Assembly: GCA_003169845.1 (NCBI GenBank)
Contig: PNAG01000009.1
Coordinates: 1 to 60,569, forward strand
Reading direction: 5' to 3'
DNA: 60,569 nucleotides
DNA from: Candidatus Dormiibacterota bacterium
GTDB taxonomy: Bacteria; Chloroflexota; Dormibacteria; Dormibacterales; Dormibacteraceae
Below are positions 49,179 to 57,745 of this stretch, piece by piece; positions within the stretch are counted from its first letter, which is position 1; each line of letters begins with the position of its first letter. The position numbers and the translations under genes were made by a program. The notes beneath the pieces were generated by a model, which was not told the origin of the DNA, searched no databases, and saw only the letters and a list, made by a program, of their open reading frames with translations.

Positions 49179-49625
49179 CTAGACCGGGTTGGCGCAGGCT
49201 CCCACACCGAACGTGAAGTCGCCGCACGCCCTCTGGACGTGGTAGCCGTTGCCCATGTTGGTCCAACTGATATTGCCGCCCGGAACCCATCCCTCCCAGG
49301 GCTGAGAGCTCGAGTTGTTCTGATCTATCAGGTTGGCCTCCATCCAGTTGCCGGAGGATGTCAGGTTCGTGATACGGGTCCAGTTCGCAACGCACGCCGA
49401 CGACCACCTTTCCTCGACGTAGATCACGGCAACACCCTGTGTCGTACGTCCATATGCGCTCGAGACGGTTGAAGCGTGGGCATCGCAGCCGGTCGAATGC
49501 GGATCGAGCCCGACACAGCCGGCGCCGCTGCACCCGGCCAAGGCGGTGGTCGCGGGCGCTATCAACCCGAATCCCGCCACCGCGAGCGCACCCGCCGTCA
49601 GCATCGACACAGTCCATCGTTTCAT
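49179..49625 (-). CDS. Secreted DUF2690 protein
   Basis: A 148-residue exported protein. A signal peptide (WTVSMLTAGALAVAGFGLIA then ATTALA) precedes a cysteine-rich domain: CSGAGCVGLDP, TGCDAHASTVS and VEERWSSACVANWTRI, the DUF2690 pattern with likely disulfides. The family is common in Streptomyces and its role is unknown. ATG 49625 follows a purine-rich GGGGGGAT. It faces away from a paralogue at 49941, with promoters for both in the gap. Confidence 0.85.
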   Translation of the reverse strand: MKRWTVSMLTAGALAVAGFGLIAPATTALAGCSGAGCVGLDPHSTGCDAHASTVSSAYGRTTQGVAVIYVEERWSSACVANWTRITNLTSSGNWMEANLIDQNNSSSQPWEGWVPGGNISWTNMGNGYHVQRACGDFTFGVGACANPV

Positions 49626-49689
49626 TGGCAATCCCCCCAACAGAGCCTGACAGCTCACCTGCGCGCTCCCCTTCAGAGCGCCACAGGCA

Positions 49690-49717
49690 ATCGTATCCAA
49701 TGGCGGTTAAATGTCAA
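49690..49717 (-). promoter_or_regulatory. Promoter for the minus-strand DUF2690 gene
   Basis: Minus-strand TTGACA (49717-49712), 16-base spacer, TACGAT (49695-49690), about 65 bases before the ATG. The rest of the 315-base gap (49626-49940) is AT-richer than its surroundings and holds the opposite promoter. Confidence 0.6.
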
Positions 49718-49783
49718 GTCTACGTTAGTTCAAGGTTAAGTGATAACTTGCCGCTCACCTTTCAGCGAACTTGATTTCACCTC

Positions 49784-49812
49784 TTGACATGACAACTGAG
49801 ACCGGTTATCAA
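49784..49812 (+). promoter_or_regulatory. Promoter for the plus-strand DUF2690 gene
   Basis: TTGACA (49784-49789), 17-base spacer, TATCAA (49807-49812). It shares the extended CTTGACAT with the opposing promoter. The predicted leader to the ATG at 49941 is about 120 bases. Confidence 0.6.
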
Positions 49813-49940
49813 TGCCACCAGAAAGGGTCAGGCTGCGGGGGGAACGGCCCTTTTGGCCGATGTCAAACGTTGCCGCGTGGAGGCGAGCGCTGCCTGACAC
49901 CTTCGTCGCCAACAGCTCGTACGAGATTGGAGGTCGATTC

Positions 49941-50426
49941 ATGGCAGTGAGGTATGAACGGAGCCTGAGGCAGCGCCTTGGCGTGCTGGCTTTTGCATTC
50001 TTGCTGGTGCTGGCGTTTACCGTGACCGCGAACGTGAGAAACGCAACCGTGGCACAGGCCCACTGTTACGGAGCTTCATGTGCCGGTCTCGATCCCAACG
50101 GGACCGGTTGCAACGACAGCAGGGCGTACACGGTCTCGTACGCCGCAGTCGGATCCTTGGGGTGGGTGTACGAGATCTACTCGCCTGACTGTGCTTCCAA
50201 CTGGACCTTCAGTCGCGCCAACAGCACGCAGCAGGTCATCAAGACCACCGCTTGGAATTGCACGGACCACGCAATGCCGCGCTGCGACGGGGTCTCTGGC
50301 TATCAAGAAGGCAACTCGTATGGACTGACTTACGGCTGGTCTCCGATGGTGAATGGCATCCCAATCGCCCAGTCCTGCGCGTTCTTCTTCAAGGGAGGAG
50401 CGTCCGCCTGCGCCTACCCCGTCTAG
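49941..50426 (+). CDS. Secreted DUF2690-like protein
   Basis: A 161-residue exported paralogue of the protein at 49179. The signal (LGVLAFAFLLVLAFTVTA then NVRNATVAQA) is followed by CYGASCAGLDPNGTGCNDS and YEIYSPDCASNWTFS, the same cysteine frame, plus extra cysteines (WNCTD, PRCDG) and a C-terminal CAYPV like the CANPV of its paralogue. ATG 49941 has GGAGG at seven bases. A longer frame begins upstream but in the promoter region. Confidence 0.82.
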   Translation: MAVRYERSLRQRLGVLAFAFLLVLAFTVTANVRNATVAQAHCYGASCAGLDPNGTGCNDSRAYTVSYAAVGSLGWVYEIYSPDCASNWTFSRANSTQQVIKTTAWNCTDHAMPRCDGVSGYQEGNSYGLTYGWSPMVNGIPIAQSCAFFFKGGASACAYPV

Positions 50427-50438
50427 ACGCTTCCTACA

Positions 50439-50466
50439 CCGGTCGGCCTCACCGGAGGCCGACCGG
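50439..50466. terminator. Strong hairpin between convergent genes
   Basis: Perfect 12-base arms CCGGTCGGCCTC and GAGGCCGACCGG with loop ACCG, midway between the DUF2690 stop (50426) and the convergent DUF4190 stop (50503). No T run, but the stability and place suggest a two-way terminator. Confidence 0.6.
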
Positions 50467-50502
50467 GATCACACACCTCAGGTCGGAACCTGACGGTTTA
50501 CG

Positions 50503-51018
50503 TCACGGCGTCGGCGTGCTCGTCGTCGCAGAGTTGATCGCTCCCGAGATGATGAGGAAGAACCAGCCGACGCTGGCGACAAAACCCACGACCCCCAGCA
50601 CCAGGCCGATCACCGCCAGAGTTCCTCCACCGAGCGCACCGCCGCTCGAGGCGATCCGCTGCCGGGAGATGAACCCCATGATCGCCGCGATCGGGCCGAG
50701 CACGATGCCGAAACAGGCCACCGAGCACACCAGCGAAAGGATGCCGATGACCAGCGAAGCGATCGCGAGCCCGTCGTTTCGCGGAGCTGCGTAACCGGCC
50801 GACATCGGCGCGTATCCACCGGGAGGCGGCGGTACGTAGCCTCCGCCCATCGGCGGTACAAAGCCCCCGCCCATCGGTGGCGGTGGAGGTGGCGGCATCC
50901 CGCCCCCGCCCATCGGCGGCGGCGGCGGTGGTGGCATTCCACCTCCCGGGGGAGGCGGAAGAGGGGGCGGCGGCGGATACCCTCCGGCCGGAGGCGGCGG
51001 GGGGGGCAAGTCCGACAT
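50503..51018 (-). CDS. DUF4190 membrane protein with Pro/Gly-rich N-terminus
   Basis: A 171-residue protein. The first 75 residues are PPPPPPMGGG-type repeats, the remainder two hydrophobic hairpins (LAIASLVIGILSLVCSVACF; TLAVIGLVLGVVGFVASVGW) of the DUF4190 type with the internal FISRQRIASSGGALGG loop. AAGGAGG lies six bases before the ATG. Function unknown. It is the last of an operon with DUF4013 and another DUF4190 gene and resembles the RDD proteins at 43429 in its tail. Confidence 0.85.
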   Translation of the reverse strand: MSDLPPPPPPAGGYPPPPPLPPPPGGGMPPPPPPPMGGGGMPPPPPPPMGGGFVPPMGGGYVPPPPGGYAPMSAGYAAPRNDGLAIASLVIGILSLVCSVACFGIVLGPIAAIMGFISRQRIASSGGALGGGTLAVIGLVLGVVGFVASVGWFFLIISGAINSATTSTPTP

Positions 51019-51030
51019 CTGACGACCTCC

Positions 51031-51690
51031 TTATGCCGCTGTCGCGGCAGGCGACCCGATCTCGAAACTCCGAACGACCCATGCCTGTATTGCGAGCGCA
51101 TACGCCATCGTGAAGAGGACTCCGACACCGCAGGCGACCAGGCCCAGCGACCCGATGAAGCCCGCGGCGATCAGCATAAGGCCCGCGATCAGGGTGTTGG
51201 CGATGTTGGCACGGGCGTGAGCCAGCACGCGGCCGGCGTGCAGTCCTCCGGCGATCCCACCCCTATCGGTGGCGAGCACGATCGAAGGCGTGACGAAGTT
51301 GAGGGCGAGGCTGCCGAGGGTGGCGATGCTGAAGGCAAGCAGGCTGAGCACGATTGCCAGCGAGATCAACGCGGTATTGGCGGCGCTGCCGGACTGGCTC
51401 GAAGCCACCATGACGGCGGGCACATAGATCAAAGCCGCCACCAGCGCGATGGCGAGCTCGTAAGCCAGGTTGACCACGAAAAGACGGGATCCGCGAGGTA
51501 TGTAGCTGAGATTTGCGGGCGCAAGCCTTTCGTCACCGGCGCGCAGGCGGTCGAGCGACGCCAGCATCCAGCCGAGGCCGTTGATGGCGCCGACGATGGG
51601 AATCAGCAAGGTGAGGGCGACGATCAAGAGCTTGGTCAGCCATTCGGGATCCCTGGTCGGCCAGGCGAACGCATCGCTGATGCGATCCAC
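51031..51690 (-). CDS. DUF4013 polytopic membrane protein
   Basis: A 219-residue protein with about five helices. The N-terminal AFAWPTRDPEWLTKLLIVAL and IPIVGAINGLGWMLASLDRL are typical of DUF4013, a family of unknown function often encoded with DUF4190 or serine protease genes. The GTG start lies nine bases after the upstream DUF4190 gene. Confidence 0.8.
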   Translation of the reverse strand: MDRISDAFAWPTRDPEWLTKLLIVALTLLIPIVGAINGLGWMLASLDRLRAGDERLAPANLSYIPRGSRLFVVNLAYELAIALVAALIYVPAVMVASSQSGSAANTALISLAIVLSLLAFSIATLGSLALNFVTPSIVLATDRGGIAGGLHAGRVLAHARANIANTLIAGLMLIAAGFIGSLGLVACGVGVLFTMAYALAIQAWVVRSFEIGSPAATAA

Positions 51691-51699
51691 GCGCGGGGG

Positions 51700-52110
51700 T
51701 CAGCCGCCGGCTGAGGGTTGTGCGGTCGCGACCAGTAACAGCACGATCCAGATCAGGCTCACGACCGAGCCGATCACCATCGCCACGATGCCGAACACCC
51801 ACCCGGTGAGGGCGATGCTGCGGCCGCCCAGCGCGCCCCGCGAGCTATCGATCCGGCCGGCGGCCGACCTGCCGAGAAAATACGCGATCGTCCCGAGCAC
51901 CATGCCCGGTATCCCCATGGGCAGTCCAAGGACGATCCCGGCGATGGCCGCGATCAGGGCTGCGATCGCGCGGCCATCCGTGGATCCCGAGGCTCTGACG
52001 CGCGGGGGCCGGTAGCTCGGAGGCGGAAACCAGGACGCCACCCCCTCCGCCGGAGGAGGTGCGATTTCCGAGTGCCCCTTTTCGATTTCAGAGAACGCGG
52101 GAACGGTCAC
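51700..52110 (-). CDS. DUF4190 membrane protein
   Basis: A 136-residue protein with a 45-residue Pro-containing soluble N-terminus and two hydrophobic hairpins (AIAALIAAIAGIVLGLPMGI; SIALTGWVFGIVAMVIGSVV) around FLGRSAAGRIDSSRGALGG. It has the same domain as the protein at 50503 but without the long proline blocks. GTG 52110 overlaps the acyl-CoA dehydrogenase stop (GTGA), so the membrane genes are coupled to fatty-acid genes. Confidence 0.82.
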   Translation of the reverse strand: MTVPAFSEIEKGHSEIAPPPAEGVASWFPPPSYRPPRVRASGSTDGRAIAALIAAIAGIVLGLPMGIPGMVLGTIAYFLGRSAAGRIDSSRGALGGRSIALTGWVFGIVAMVIGSVVSLIWIVLLLVATAQPSAGG

Positions 52111-53246
52111 CTCAAGAGCGACCTGGCGATCACGACGCGCTGGATCTGGTTCGTGCCCTCGTAGATCTGCGTGATCTTCGCGTCTCGCATCATGCGCTCG
52201 ACCGGGTAATCCGAGATGTACCCGTAGCCGCCCAGCAGCTGGACGCAGTCGGTCGTCACCTTCATCGCCATGTCTGAGGCGAAAAGCTTCGCCATCGCAG
52301 CGATCTTGGTCAGGTCGGAGGCCTTGCTGTCCACCTTGGTCGCGGCGCGAAAAACCAGGTGACGGGCCGCCTCGATCTGCGTTGCGATGTCGGCCAGCAT
52401 GAACTGAATGCCCTGGAAGCTCGCGATCGGCTGGCCAAACTGATGGCGCTCCTTGACGTAGTTGAGCGCGTAATCGAACGCGCCTTCCGCGATGCCCAGC
52501 GCCTGCGCCCCGATGCCGGGTCGCGAGCGGTCGAGGACGGCCAGCGCGATCTTGAAGCCGGCGCCCTCTTCCCCGAGCCGGTTGGCGGCCGGGACCTTGA
52601 CGTCCTCGAAGAGCAATTCGGCCGTAGGCGAGCCGCGAATGCCCAGCTTGCGCTCGAGCTTCGGAGCCTTCCATGGGCTGGTCTCGCGCTCCAGCACGAA
52701 GGCGGAGATTCCGCGGTGGTCGGCTCCGGGATCGGTCTGCGCGAAAACGACCAGCGTGCCGGCGACGCTCCCGCCGGTGATGAACTGCTTGGAGCCGTTG
52801 AGCACGTACTCGTCGCCGTAGCGCTTGGCGACCGTCTTCATCGCGGCCGCATCGGAGCCGGAACCGGTTTCCGAAAGCGCGTATGCAGCCACCTTCTCAC
52901 CCGCCGCGAGAGGAGGGCAGAGCCTCTTTTTCTGCTCCTCGGAGCCGGCGACGAGGATCGGGTATGAGCCCAGCGCCTGGACGGCAAGGATCAAAGAAGA
53001 GCTCGCGCAGGCCTTGGCGATCTCCTCGATGCCCATGCAGATCGTGACGCTCGAGCCGGAGATTCCACCGTATTGCTCAGGGAAAGGAATGCCGAGGATT
53101 CCGTTCTCCGCAAAGAGCTTTTCGATGTCCTTGGGATACTCGGCCTTCTCGTCGATCTCGGCCGCTCGCGGCGCGACGCGGTCCTGGACCAGCTCCCGGA
53201 TCGTGTCCCTGATCGCGACCTGCTCTTCCGAGAACTCGAAATCCAT
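52107..53246 (-). CDS. Acyl-CoA dehydrogenase
   Basis: A 379-residue flavoenzyme that oxidises acyl-CoA to trans-2-enoyl-CoA, passing electrons to ETF. Family motifs: AYALSETGSGSDAAAMKT, WKAPKLERKLGIRGSPTAEL, and the C-terminal QLLGGYGYISDYPVERMMRD with catalytic Glu in IYEGTNQIQR. Closest to short-chain or butyryl-CoA types by length and motif. It begins 10 bases after a second dehydrogenase gene. Use of butyryl-CoA would link it to the mutase at 45064; that is inference. Confidence 0.94.
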   Translation of the reverse strand: MDFEFSEEQVAIRDTIRELVQDRVAPRAAEIDEKAEYPKDIEKLFAENGILGIPFPEQYGGISGSSVTICMGIEEIAKACASSSLILAVQALGSYPILVAGSEEQKKRLCPPLAAGEKVAAYALSETGSGSDAAAMKTVAKRYGDEYVLNGSKQFITGGSVAGTLVVFAQTDPGADHRGISAFVLERETSPWKAPKLERKLGIRGSPTAELLFEDVKVPAANRLGEEGAGFKIALAVLDRSRPGIGAQALGIAEGAFDYALNYVKERHQFGQPIASFQGIQFMLADIATQIEAARHLVFRAATKVDSKASDLTKIAAMAKLFASDMAMKVTTDCVQLLGGYGYISDYPVERMMRDAKITQIYEGTNQIQRVVIARSLLR

Positions 53247-53256
53247 CGAGGTGAGC

Positions 53257-54375
53257 TTAGCGGAGGACTTCGCGAGCGATGACGATCCGCTGAACCTGGT
53301 TCGATCCTTCGTAAATCTGCAGCGCCTTGGCGTCGCGCACGTGCCTCTCGAACGGGCTGCCGGCCACGGCCCCAGCCTGACCGGCGAGCTGAACCCCGTC
53401 GAGGGCGAGCTGCATCGCCGTGTCGGTGCAGTGGAGCTTCGCCATCGAAGCCTGGCGCGTGAAAGGACGCCCGAGGCTGCACAGCCAGGCCGCGTGATAC
53501 GCGAGCAGGCGCGCCGACTCCAGGCGCGTTGCCATGTCCGCCAGAAGAAAGTCGTCGCCCTGTTCTCTGGGTCCACCCGCGAGCAGGGACCGGGACTCGT
53601 CCACCGCCGCCTGGGCGATGCCGAGCGCCTGGCCTGAGATTCCGATCCGGCCGGAGTCGAGGGCGCGCATCGCGACGGTGAAGCCCTCGCCTTCGCCACC
53701 CAGGCGGTTCTCCACCGGCACCTCCACGTCTTCGAGCACGAGCTCGCCAGTGGGCGACCCGTTCAGTCCCATCTTCCTGAAGACCTGTCCCACACGCAGG
53801 CCGGGCGTGCCGGACGGCACGAGAAATGCGCTCACGCCGGCGGCCCTCTCCTCCGCGCCCGAGCGGGCAAACACGATATACATGCCCGCGTGGCCGGCGT
53901 TGGTGATGAAAGTCTTCGTGCCATTGAGGACGTAGGCGCCGCCGGTGCGCCGCGCGGTCGACTTGAGCGATGCGGCGTCCGAGCCCGAAGCCGGCTCGGT
54001 CAGAGCAAACGCGCCCAGCAGCTCGCCCGAGGCAAGTCTCGGCAGCCATTTGCGTTTCTGCTCCTCGGTGCCGAACAGCAGGATCGGCTCGCTGCCGACG
54101 CTGGTGTGCACGTCGACGATCACCGAGGTCGATGCGCATGCCTGCGCGAGCTCTTCGATGCAGATCGCGAAAGCGAGCGCGTCGAGTCCCGCCCCGCCGT
54201 ACTCGCGGGGGATGAGGACCCCGAGGAGGCCCGCTTCCGCGGCCGCCGTAACAGCCTCCTGCGGGAACCGGTGGTCGCGGTCGACCTCTTCCGCCAGCGG
54301 CAGCACGGTCCCCTGGGCAAGTTCACGCACCGCTGCCCGAAAGGTCGCGTGCTCGCCGGCGATTTCGAGATCCAA
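53257..54375 (-). CDS. Acyl-CoA dehydrogenase, second copy
   Basis: A 372-residue acyl-CoA dehydrogenase with [36 protein letters not shown] and [10 protein letters not shown] carrying the catalytic Glu. Around [20 protein letters not shown] the usual GGYGY is lost (AGQAGAVAG), which alters the region near the flavin and may change chain-length preference. First gene of the operon that continues into the second dehydrogenase and DUF4190/4013 genes. Divergent from the gene at 54407. Confidence 0.93.
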   Translation of the reverse strand: MDLEIAGEHATFRAAVRELAQGTVLPLAEEVDRDHRFPQEAVTAAAEAGLLGVLIPREYGGAGLDALAFAICIEELAQACASTSVIVDVHTSVGSEPILLFGTEEQKRKWLPRLASGELLGAFALTEPASGSDAASLKSTARRTGGAYVLNGTKTFITNAGHAGMYIVFARSGAEERAAGVSAFLVPSGTPGLRVGQVFRKMGLNGSPTGELVLEDVEVPVENRLGGEGEGFTVAMRALDSGRIGISGQALGIAQAAVDESRSLLAGGPREQGDDFLLADMATRLESARLLAYHAAWLCSLGRPFTRQASMAKLHCTDTAMQLALDGVQLAGQAGAVAGSPFERHVRDAKALQIYEGSNQVQRIVIAREVLR

Positions 54376-54406
54376 GTTGGGCGTTAACTAGAATAGTGAA
54401 CTGGTG

Positions 54407-54829
54407 ATGGAAGCTGGTCCCCGGTATCTCGAGGGCACCACTGTCGGTAGTGGGCGCGACATCATCGGCGTGCGCCGTGATCGAATCGCCGACATCATCG
54501 GTACCGGCCGCGAGATCATCGGGCGGGCCAAGTCGGAGAAGCTCTTGCCGGAGACGATCACGGGCGCCACGGCGGCGCTCATGGTGACGATCGCCGGCTA
54601 CGGCGAGCCGCTGTCGGAGGGACAGTGGAGGGAGCTGGCGGGAGTCGTCGGCGGCATCATGCGCGACAGCACCTACGCGGACCTTGCCCGGCTCCGCAAC
54701 CTGATCACGCAGGAGCAGTTCCTGAACGTGGCTCGGAACCAGGGCTACAGCCGCTTCATCCGGCGCCTGGACGACGGGCGCTGGGTGTGCGAGCTCGCCC
54801 CCAAACTTGAAGACCTCCCCGACGAGTAA
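54407..54829 (+). CDS. Hypothetical protein
   Basis: A 140-residue soluble protein. The N-terminus has repeated RDIIGVRRDRIADIIGTGRE-like amphipathic helices, the C-terminus NLITQEQFLNVARNQGYSRF and a WVCEL strand. No family recognised. A GTG one codon upstream (54404) is an alternative start. It precedes the beta-propeller gene by 24 bases on the same strand and may be co-transcribed. Confidence 0.7.
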   Translation: MEAGPRYLEGTTVGSGRDIIGVRRDRIADIIGTGREIIGRAKSEKLLPETITGATAALMVTIAGYGEPLSEGQWRELAGVVGGIMRDSTYADLARLRNLITQEQFLNVARNQGYSRFIRRLDDGRWVCELAPKLEDLPDE

Positions 54830-54853
54830 CAACCCCACGACAGAGGCTTCGCC

Positions 54854-56089
54854 GTGAGTTCGCGGGGACCCCGAGAGAACCCGGTGGGCGCGGCGCTGCG
54901 CTCGCGGGCGGTCCGTTTCCTGTTCGCCTTCTTGTTCGTGGTCGCGGTCATCAGCCCTGCGGGGGTTGTTTTCGCGGTGGTCTGGACGGCGCCACCGGTC
55001 TCCAACGTCGCGGGCCAGCCCGTCGCGGCGGCCGAGGCCCAGCCGGCTCGCATGCTGCCGGTGCCCGACGTGCAGCCCGTGAGCCTGCCTCCGCCTGACT
55101 TCAACGTGTACGCAAACACGCTGTCCGGGGTCGTGCCGTGCCCGTTGTGCGAGATTCCCCCCCGCGTCTACGTCCCGAACAGCCTTGCGGGGACCGTCGA
55201 CGTCATCGACCCGCTGACGTTCAAGGTGATCGACCACTACGGGGTTGGTGCCATCCCGCATCACATCGCGCCGGCATGGGACATGAGCGCCCTGTACGTG
55301 GACGACGAAGGATCGAGCAAGCTCACCGTGCTCGACATCCACACCGGCAGGCCGACTGGCCAGACGATCTCGATTCCTTTTCCGTACAACCTTTACTTCA
55401 CGCCCGACGGAACGAAGGCGATTGACGTCGTGGAACGGCAGCAGCGGATCGAGTTTCGAGATCCTCATAACTGGAGCCTGCTCGGGTCGGTCGCGATCCC
55501 GTGGCCGGGCGCAGACCACCTCGACTTCAGCGCGGACGGGAGCTACCTGATGATCTCGGCCGAGTATTCCGGAGTGGTCGCGCGGGTCAACGTGGTGACC
55601 ATGAAGCTCGACGGCTTCGTCCGGGTCGGCGGCCTGCCCATCGACGTCAAGCTCTCCCCCGACGGCCGCTATTTCTTCGTCACCAACCAGGGGAGGATGG
55701 GCGTGTCGGTCATCGACCCGGTCGCGATGAGGGAGATCCAGTTCATCCCCACGGGCCGCGGCGCGCATGGCCTCCAGGTATCTCGTGACACGAAGTCGCT
55801 CTACGTGTCCAACCGCCTCGAGGGCTCGTTCTCCGTCATCGACTTCGCAACGCGCACGGTGGTGGCGAAGTGGCGCATCCCGGGTGGCGGCAGCCCCGAC
55901 ATGCTCCAGCTCAACCCCGAAGGGACGCAGCTGTGGGCCTCAGGCCGTTTCAACCGCACGGTCTACGTGATGTCGACCGTCACCGGACAGCTCCTCGCAA
56001 AGATCCCGGTTGGTTCAGAAGACCACGGCCTGACGTACTTCCCCAACGTGGGGCTCCACAGCCTCGGACACAACGGCGTCTATAGGTAG
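54854..56089 (+). CDS. Secreted YVTN-type beta-propeller protein
   Basis: A 411-residue protein with a hydrophobic N-terminal anchor or signal (FLFAFLFVVAVISPAGVVFAV, residues about 22-42) and a seven-bladed propeller of YVTN/lactonase type: VYVPNSLAGTVDVIDPLTFK, PDGRYFFVTNQGRMGVSVID and SLYVSNRLEGSFSVIDFATR are clear repeats. A CPLC pair precedes the first blade. Such proteins act in cell-surface binding or electron-transfer accessory roles; none has a decisive enzymatic motif here. GTG start. Convergent with an acyl-CoA dehydrogenase gene. Confidence 0.87.
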   Translation: MSSRGPRENPVGAALRSRAVRFLFAFLFVVAVISPAGVVFAVVWTAPPVSNVAGQPVAAAEAQPARMLPVPDVQPVSLPPPDFNVYANTLSGVVPCPLCEIPPRVYVPNSLAGTVDVIDPLTFKVIDHYGVGAIPHHIAPAWDMSALYVDDEGSSKLTVLDIHTGRPTGQTISIPFPYNLYFTPDGTKAIDVVERQQRIEFRDPHNWSLLGSVAIPWPGADHLDFSADGSYLMISAEYSGVVARVNVVTMKLDGFVRVGGLPIDVKLSPDGRYFFVTNQGRMGVSVIDPVAMREIQFIPTGRGAHGLQVSRDTKSLYVSNRLEGSFSVIDFATRTVVAKWRIPGGGSPDMLQLNPEGTQLWASGRFNRTVYVMSTVTGQLLAKIPVGSEDHGLTYFPNVGLHSLGHNGVYR

Positions 56090-56098
56090 CGGTTCGCG

Positions 56099-57262
56099 CT
56101 AGCAGCCCAGGAGGCGCGCGATCAGCATTCGCTGCACCTCCGAAGTTCCCTCGCCGATCTCGTTGATCTTCACGTCGCGCCAGTAGCGTGCGACGGGGTA
56201 GTCCTCCATGAACCCGTAGCCGCCGTGGATCTGCACCGCCTGGTCGGCCGCGCGCTTGGAGGCCTCCGACGCGTACAGCTTGCACATCGCGGCGAGCATC
56301 CGCGCCTCGTCCGTGGTCTCGGCGCCGCTGCGCATGTAGGTGACCGCCGCGCGATACACCATCGTCCGCGCGAGCTCGGTTTCCATCGCCATGTCGGCGA
56401 GCTTGAACTGCACGGCCTGGTGCTTGGAGATGGCCACGCCGAAGGTCCGCCGCTCTTTGGCGTACGCGAGCGAAGCATCGAGGCAAGCCTGGGCGAGACC
56501 CACCGAGAGAGCCGCGATGGCGATTCGACCACCCATCAGCGTATGAAGGAACTGGCGGTAGCCGCCACCTTCCACACCGAGCAGATTCTCCCTCGGGACG
56601 ACGCAGTCCTCGAAGCTCAGCGGATGCGTGTCCGACGAATGCCAGCCGAGCTTGCGATACGACTCGAGCACGTGATATCCGTGAGTGCCCGTCGGGATCA
56701 TGATGGCGCTGATCTCCGGACGGCCGCCATTCGGCTTACCCGTCACCGCGGTCACGGTCACGCCCGCCGAGATGTCGGTCCCGCAGTTGGTGATGAACTG
56801 CTTGGAGCCGTTGATCACCCAGCTCCCGTCGCGAATCTCAGCTCGCGTTTTCGTCGCGCCGGCATCGGATCCCGCCTCAGGCTCGGTCAGACCGAAGGCC
56901 CACAGATTGCGTCCCGCGAGCAGGTCCGGCAGCCAGCGCTCCTTCTGCTCCTTGGTGCCGAAGTCGTGGATGGGCGATGCTCCGAGACATACCGCCGCTT
57001 CGAGCGTGATGCCGACGCCGGTGTCGGCGCGCGAGATCTCCTCGATCGCCAGGCACAGCGAGAGAAAATCGCCGCCGGCGCCGCCGTACTCCTCCGAGAA
57101 CGGGAGGCCGAACAGGCCGAGCTCCCCCATCTGCCGCACGACGTCGTAGCCGAACTTGCTCTCGCGGTCGAGCTCCTCCGCAGCCGGAGCGACGACCTCT
57201 CGCGCAAAGTCCCGGCACGTGTCACGGATCGCCTGCTGCTCGCTGGTCAGATCGAAGTCCAC
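56099..57262 (-). CDS. Acyl-CoA dehydrogenase, third complete copy in the right half
   Basis: A 387-residue flavoenzyme: WAFGLTEPEAGSDAGATKT, YRKLGWHSSDTHPLSFED and QIHGGYGFMEDYPVARYWRD with the catalytic Glu in IGEGTSEVQR. The motif set resembles isovaleryl/isobutyryl or long-chain types; the substrate cannot be fixed by eye. GTG 57262 begins the conserved DFDLTSEQQAIRDTCRDFAR; upstream open sequence overlaps the GNAT gene and is not coding. Confidence 0.93.
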   Translation of the reverse strand: MDFDLTSEQQAIRDTCRDFAREVVAPAAEELDRESKFGYDVVRQMGELGLFGLPFSEEYGGAGGDFLSLCLAIEEISRADTGVGITLEAAVCLGASPIHDFGTKEQKERWLPDLLAGRNLWAFGLTEPEAGSDAGATKTRAEIRDGSWVINGSKQFITNCGTDISAGVTVTAVTGKPNGGRPEISAIMIPTGTHGYHVLESYRKLGWHSSDTHPLSFEDCVVPRENLLGVEGGGYRQFLHTLMGGRIAIAALSVGLAQACLDASLAYAKERRTFGVAISKHQAVQFKLADMAMETELARTMVYRAAVTYMRSGAETTDEARMLAAMCKLYASEASKRAADQAVQIHGGYGFMEDYPVARYWRDVKINEIGEGTSEVQRMLIARLLGC

Positions 57263-57282
57263 GTCCGCAATCCTTGCATGAC

Positions 57283-57738
57283 CTAGATCCGTTTCCACAT
57301 CTCGATCTCGCGGCGAGGCTCGTCGATGACCTCCCCGGTACGGCTGAAGCCATTGCGCTCGTAGAGCGTCTCCGCGTGAGAGTTGCCTTCGGTGACCCAA
57401 AGCACCACCTGGCCGAAGCCTGCGGCCTTCGCCCATTCGAGCACCGCGACCACCAGCTTGTCTCCAGCTCCCTGGCCGCGCGCGATCGGGTCGACCCATA
57501 GGGACGTCAAAGCCGCTACGCCGCTGGGCCCAGATTCCCCCGCGGCGGCCAGTCCGACGATTTGCCCGTTCAGCTCCGCCACGAATCGAGTCCGCGACGT
57601 CAATGCCTGTTGCCACTCTTCGTCGCTACGCTCCTTCTCGTTCTCCCACGTAGAGCCGAATGCGTATGGAGCGTCTTTCAGGGCCGCGAGCCGGACCTTG
57701 CGGAACGCCTGCCACTCGGGCGGTGACAGGCGGCGGAT
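57283..57738 (-). CDS. GNAT family N-acetyltransferase, start codon unclear
   Basis: An acetyltransferase of about 150 residues. [20 protein letters not shown] is the acetyl-CoA motif A (RGQGAG), and [12 protein letters not shown] motif B. Clear family sequence ([38 protein letters not shown]) extends 45 codons upstream of the first conventional start (TTG at 57603), yet this stretch has no ATG, GTG or TTG before a stop. An ATC at 57738 or CTG at 57729 may start the protein; the coordinate is given to 57738 on that basis. The stop of DUF2752 lies eight bases upstream. Confidence 0.75.
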   Translation of the reverse strand: MRRLSPPEWQAFRKVRLAALKDAPYAFGSTWENEKERSDEEWQQALTSRTRFVAELNGQIVGLAAAGESGPSGVAALTSLWVDPIARGQGAGDKLVVAVLEWAKAAGFGQVVLWVTEGNSHAETLYERNGFSRTGEVIDEPRREIEMWKRI

Positions 57739-57745
57739 GAGGAGG

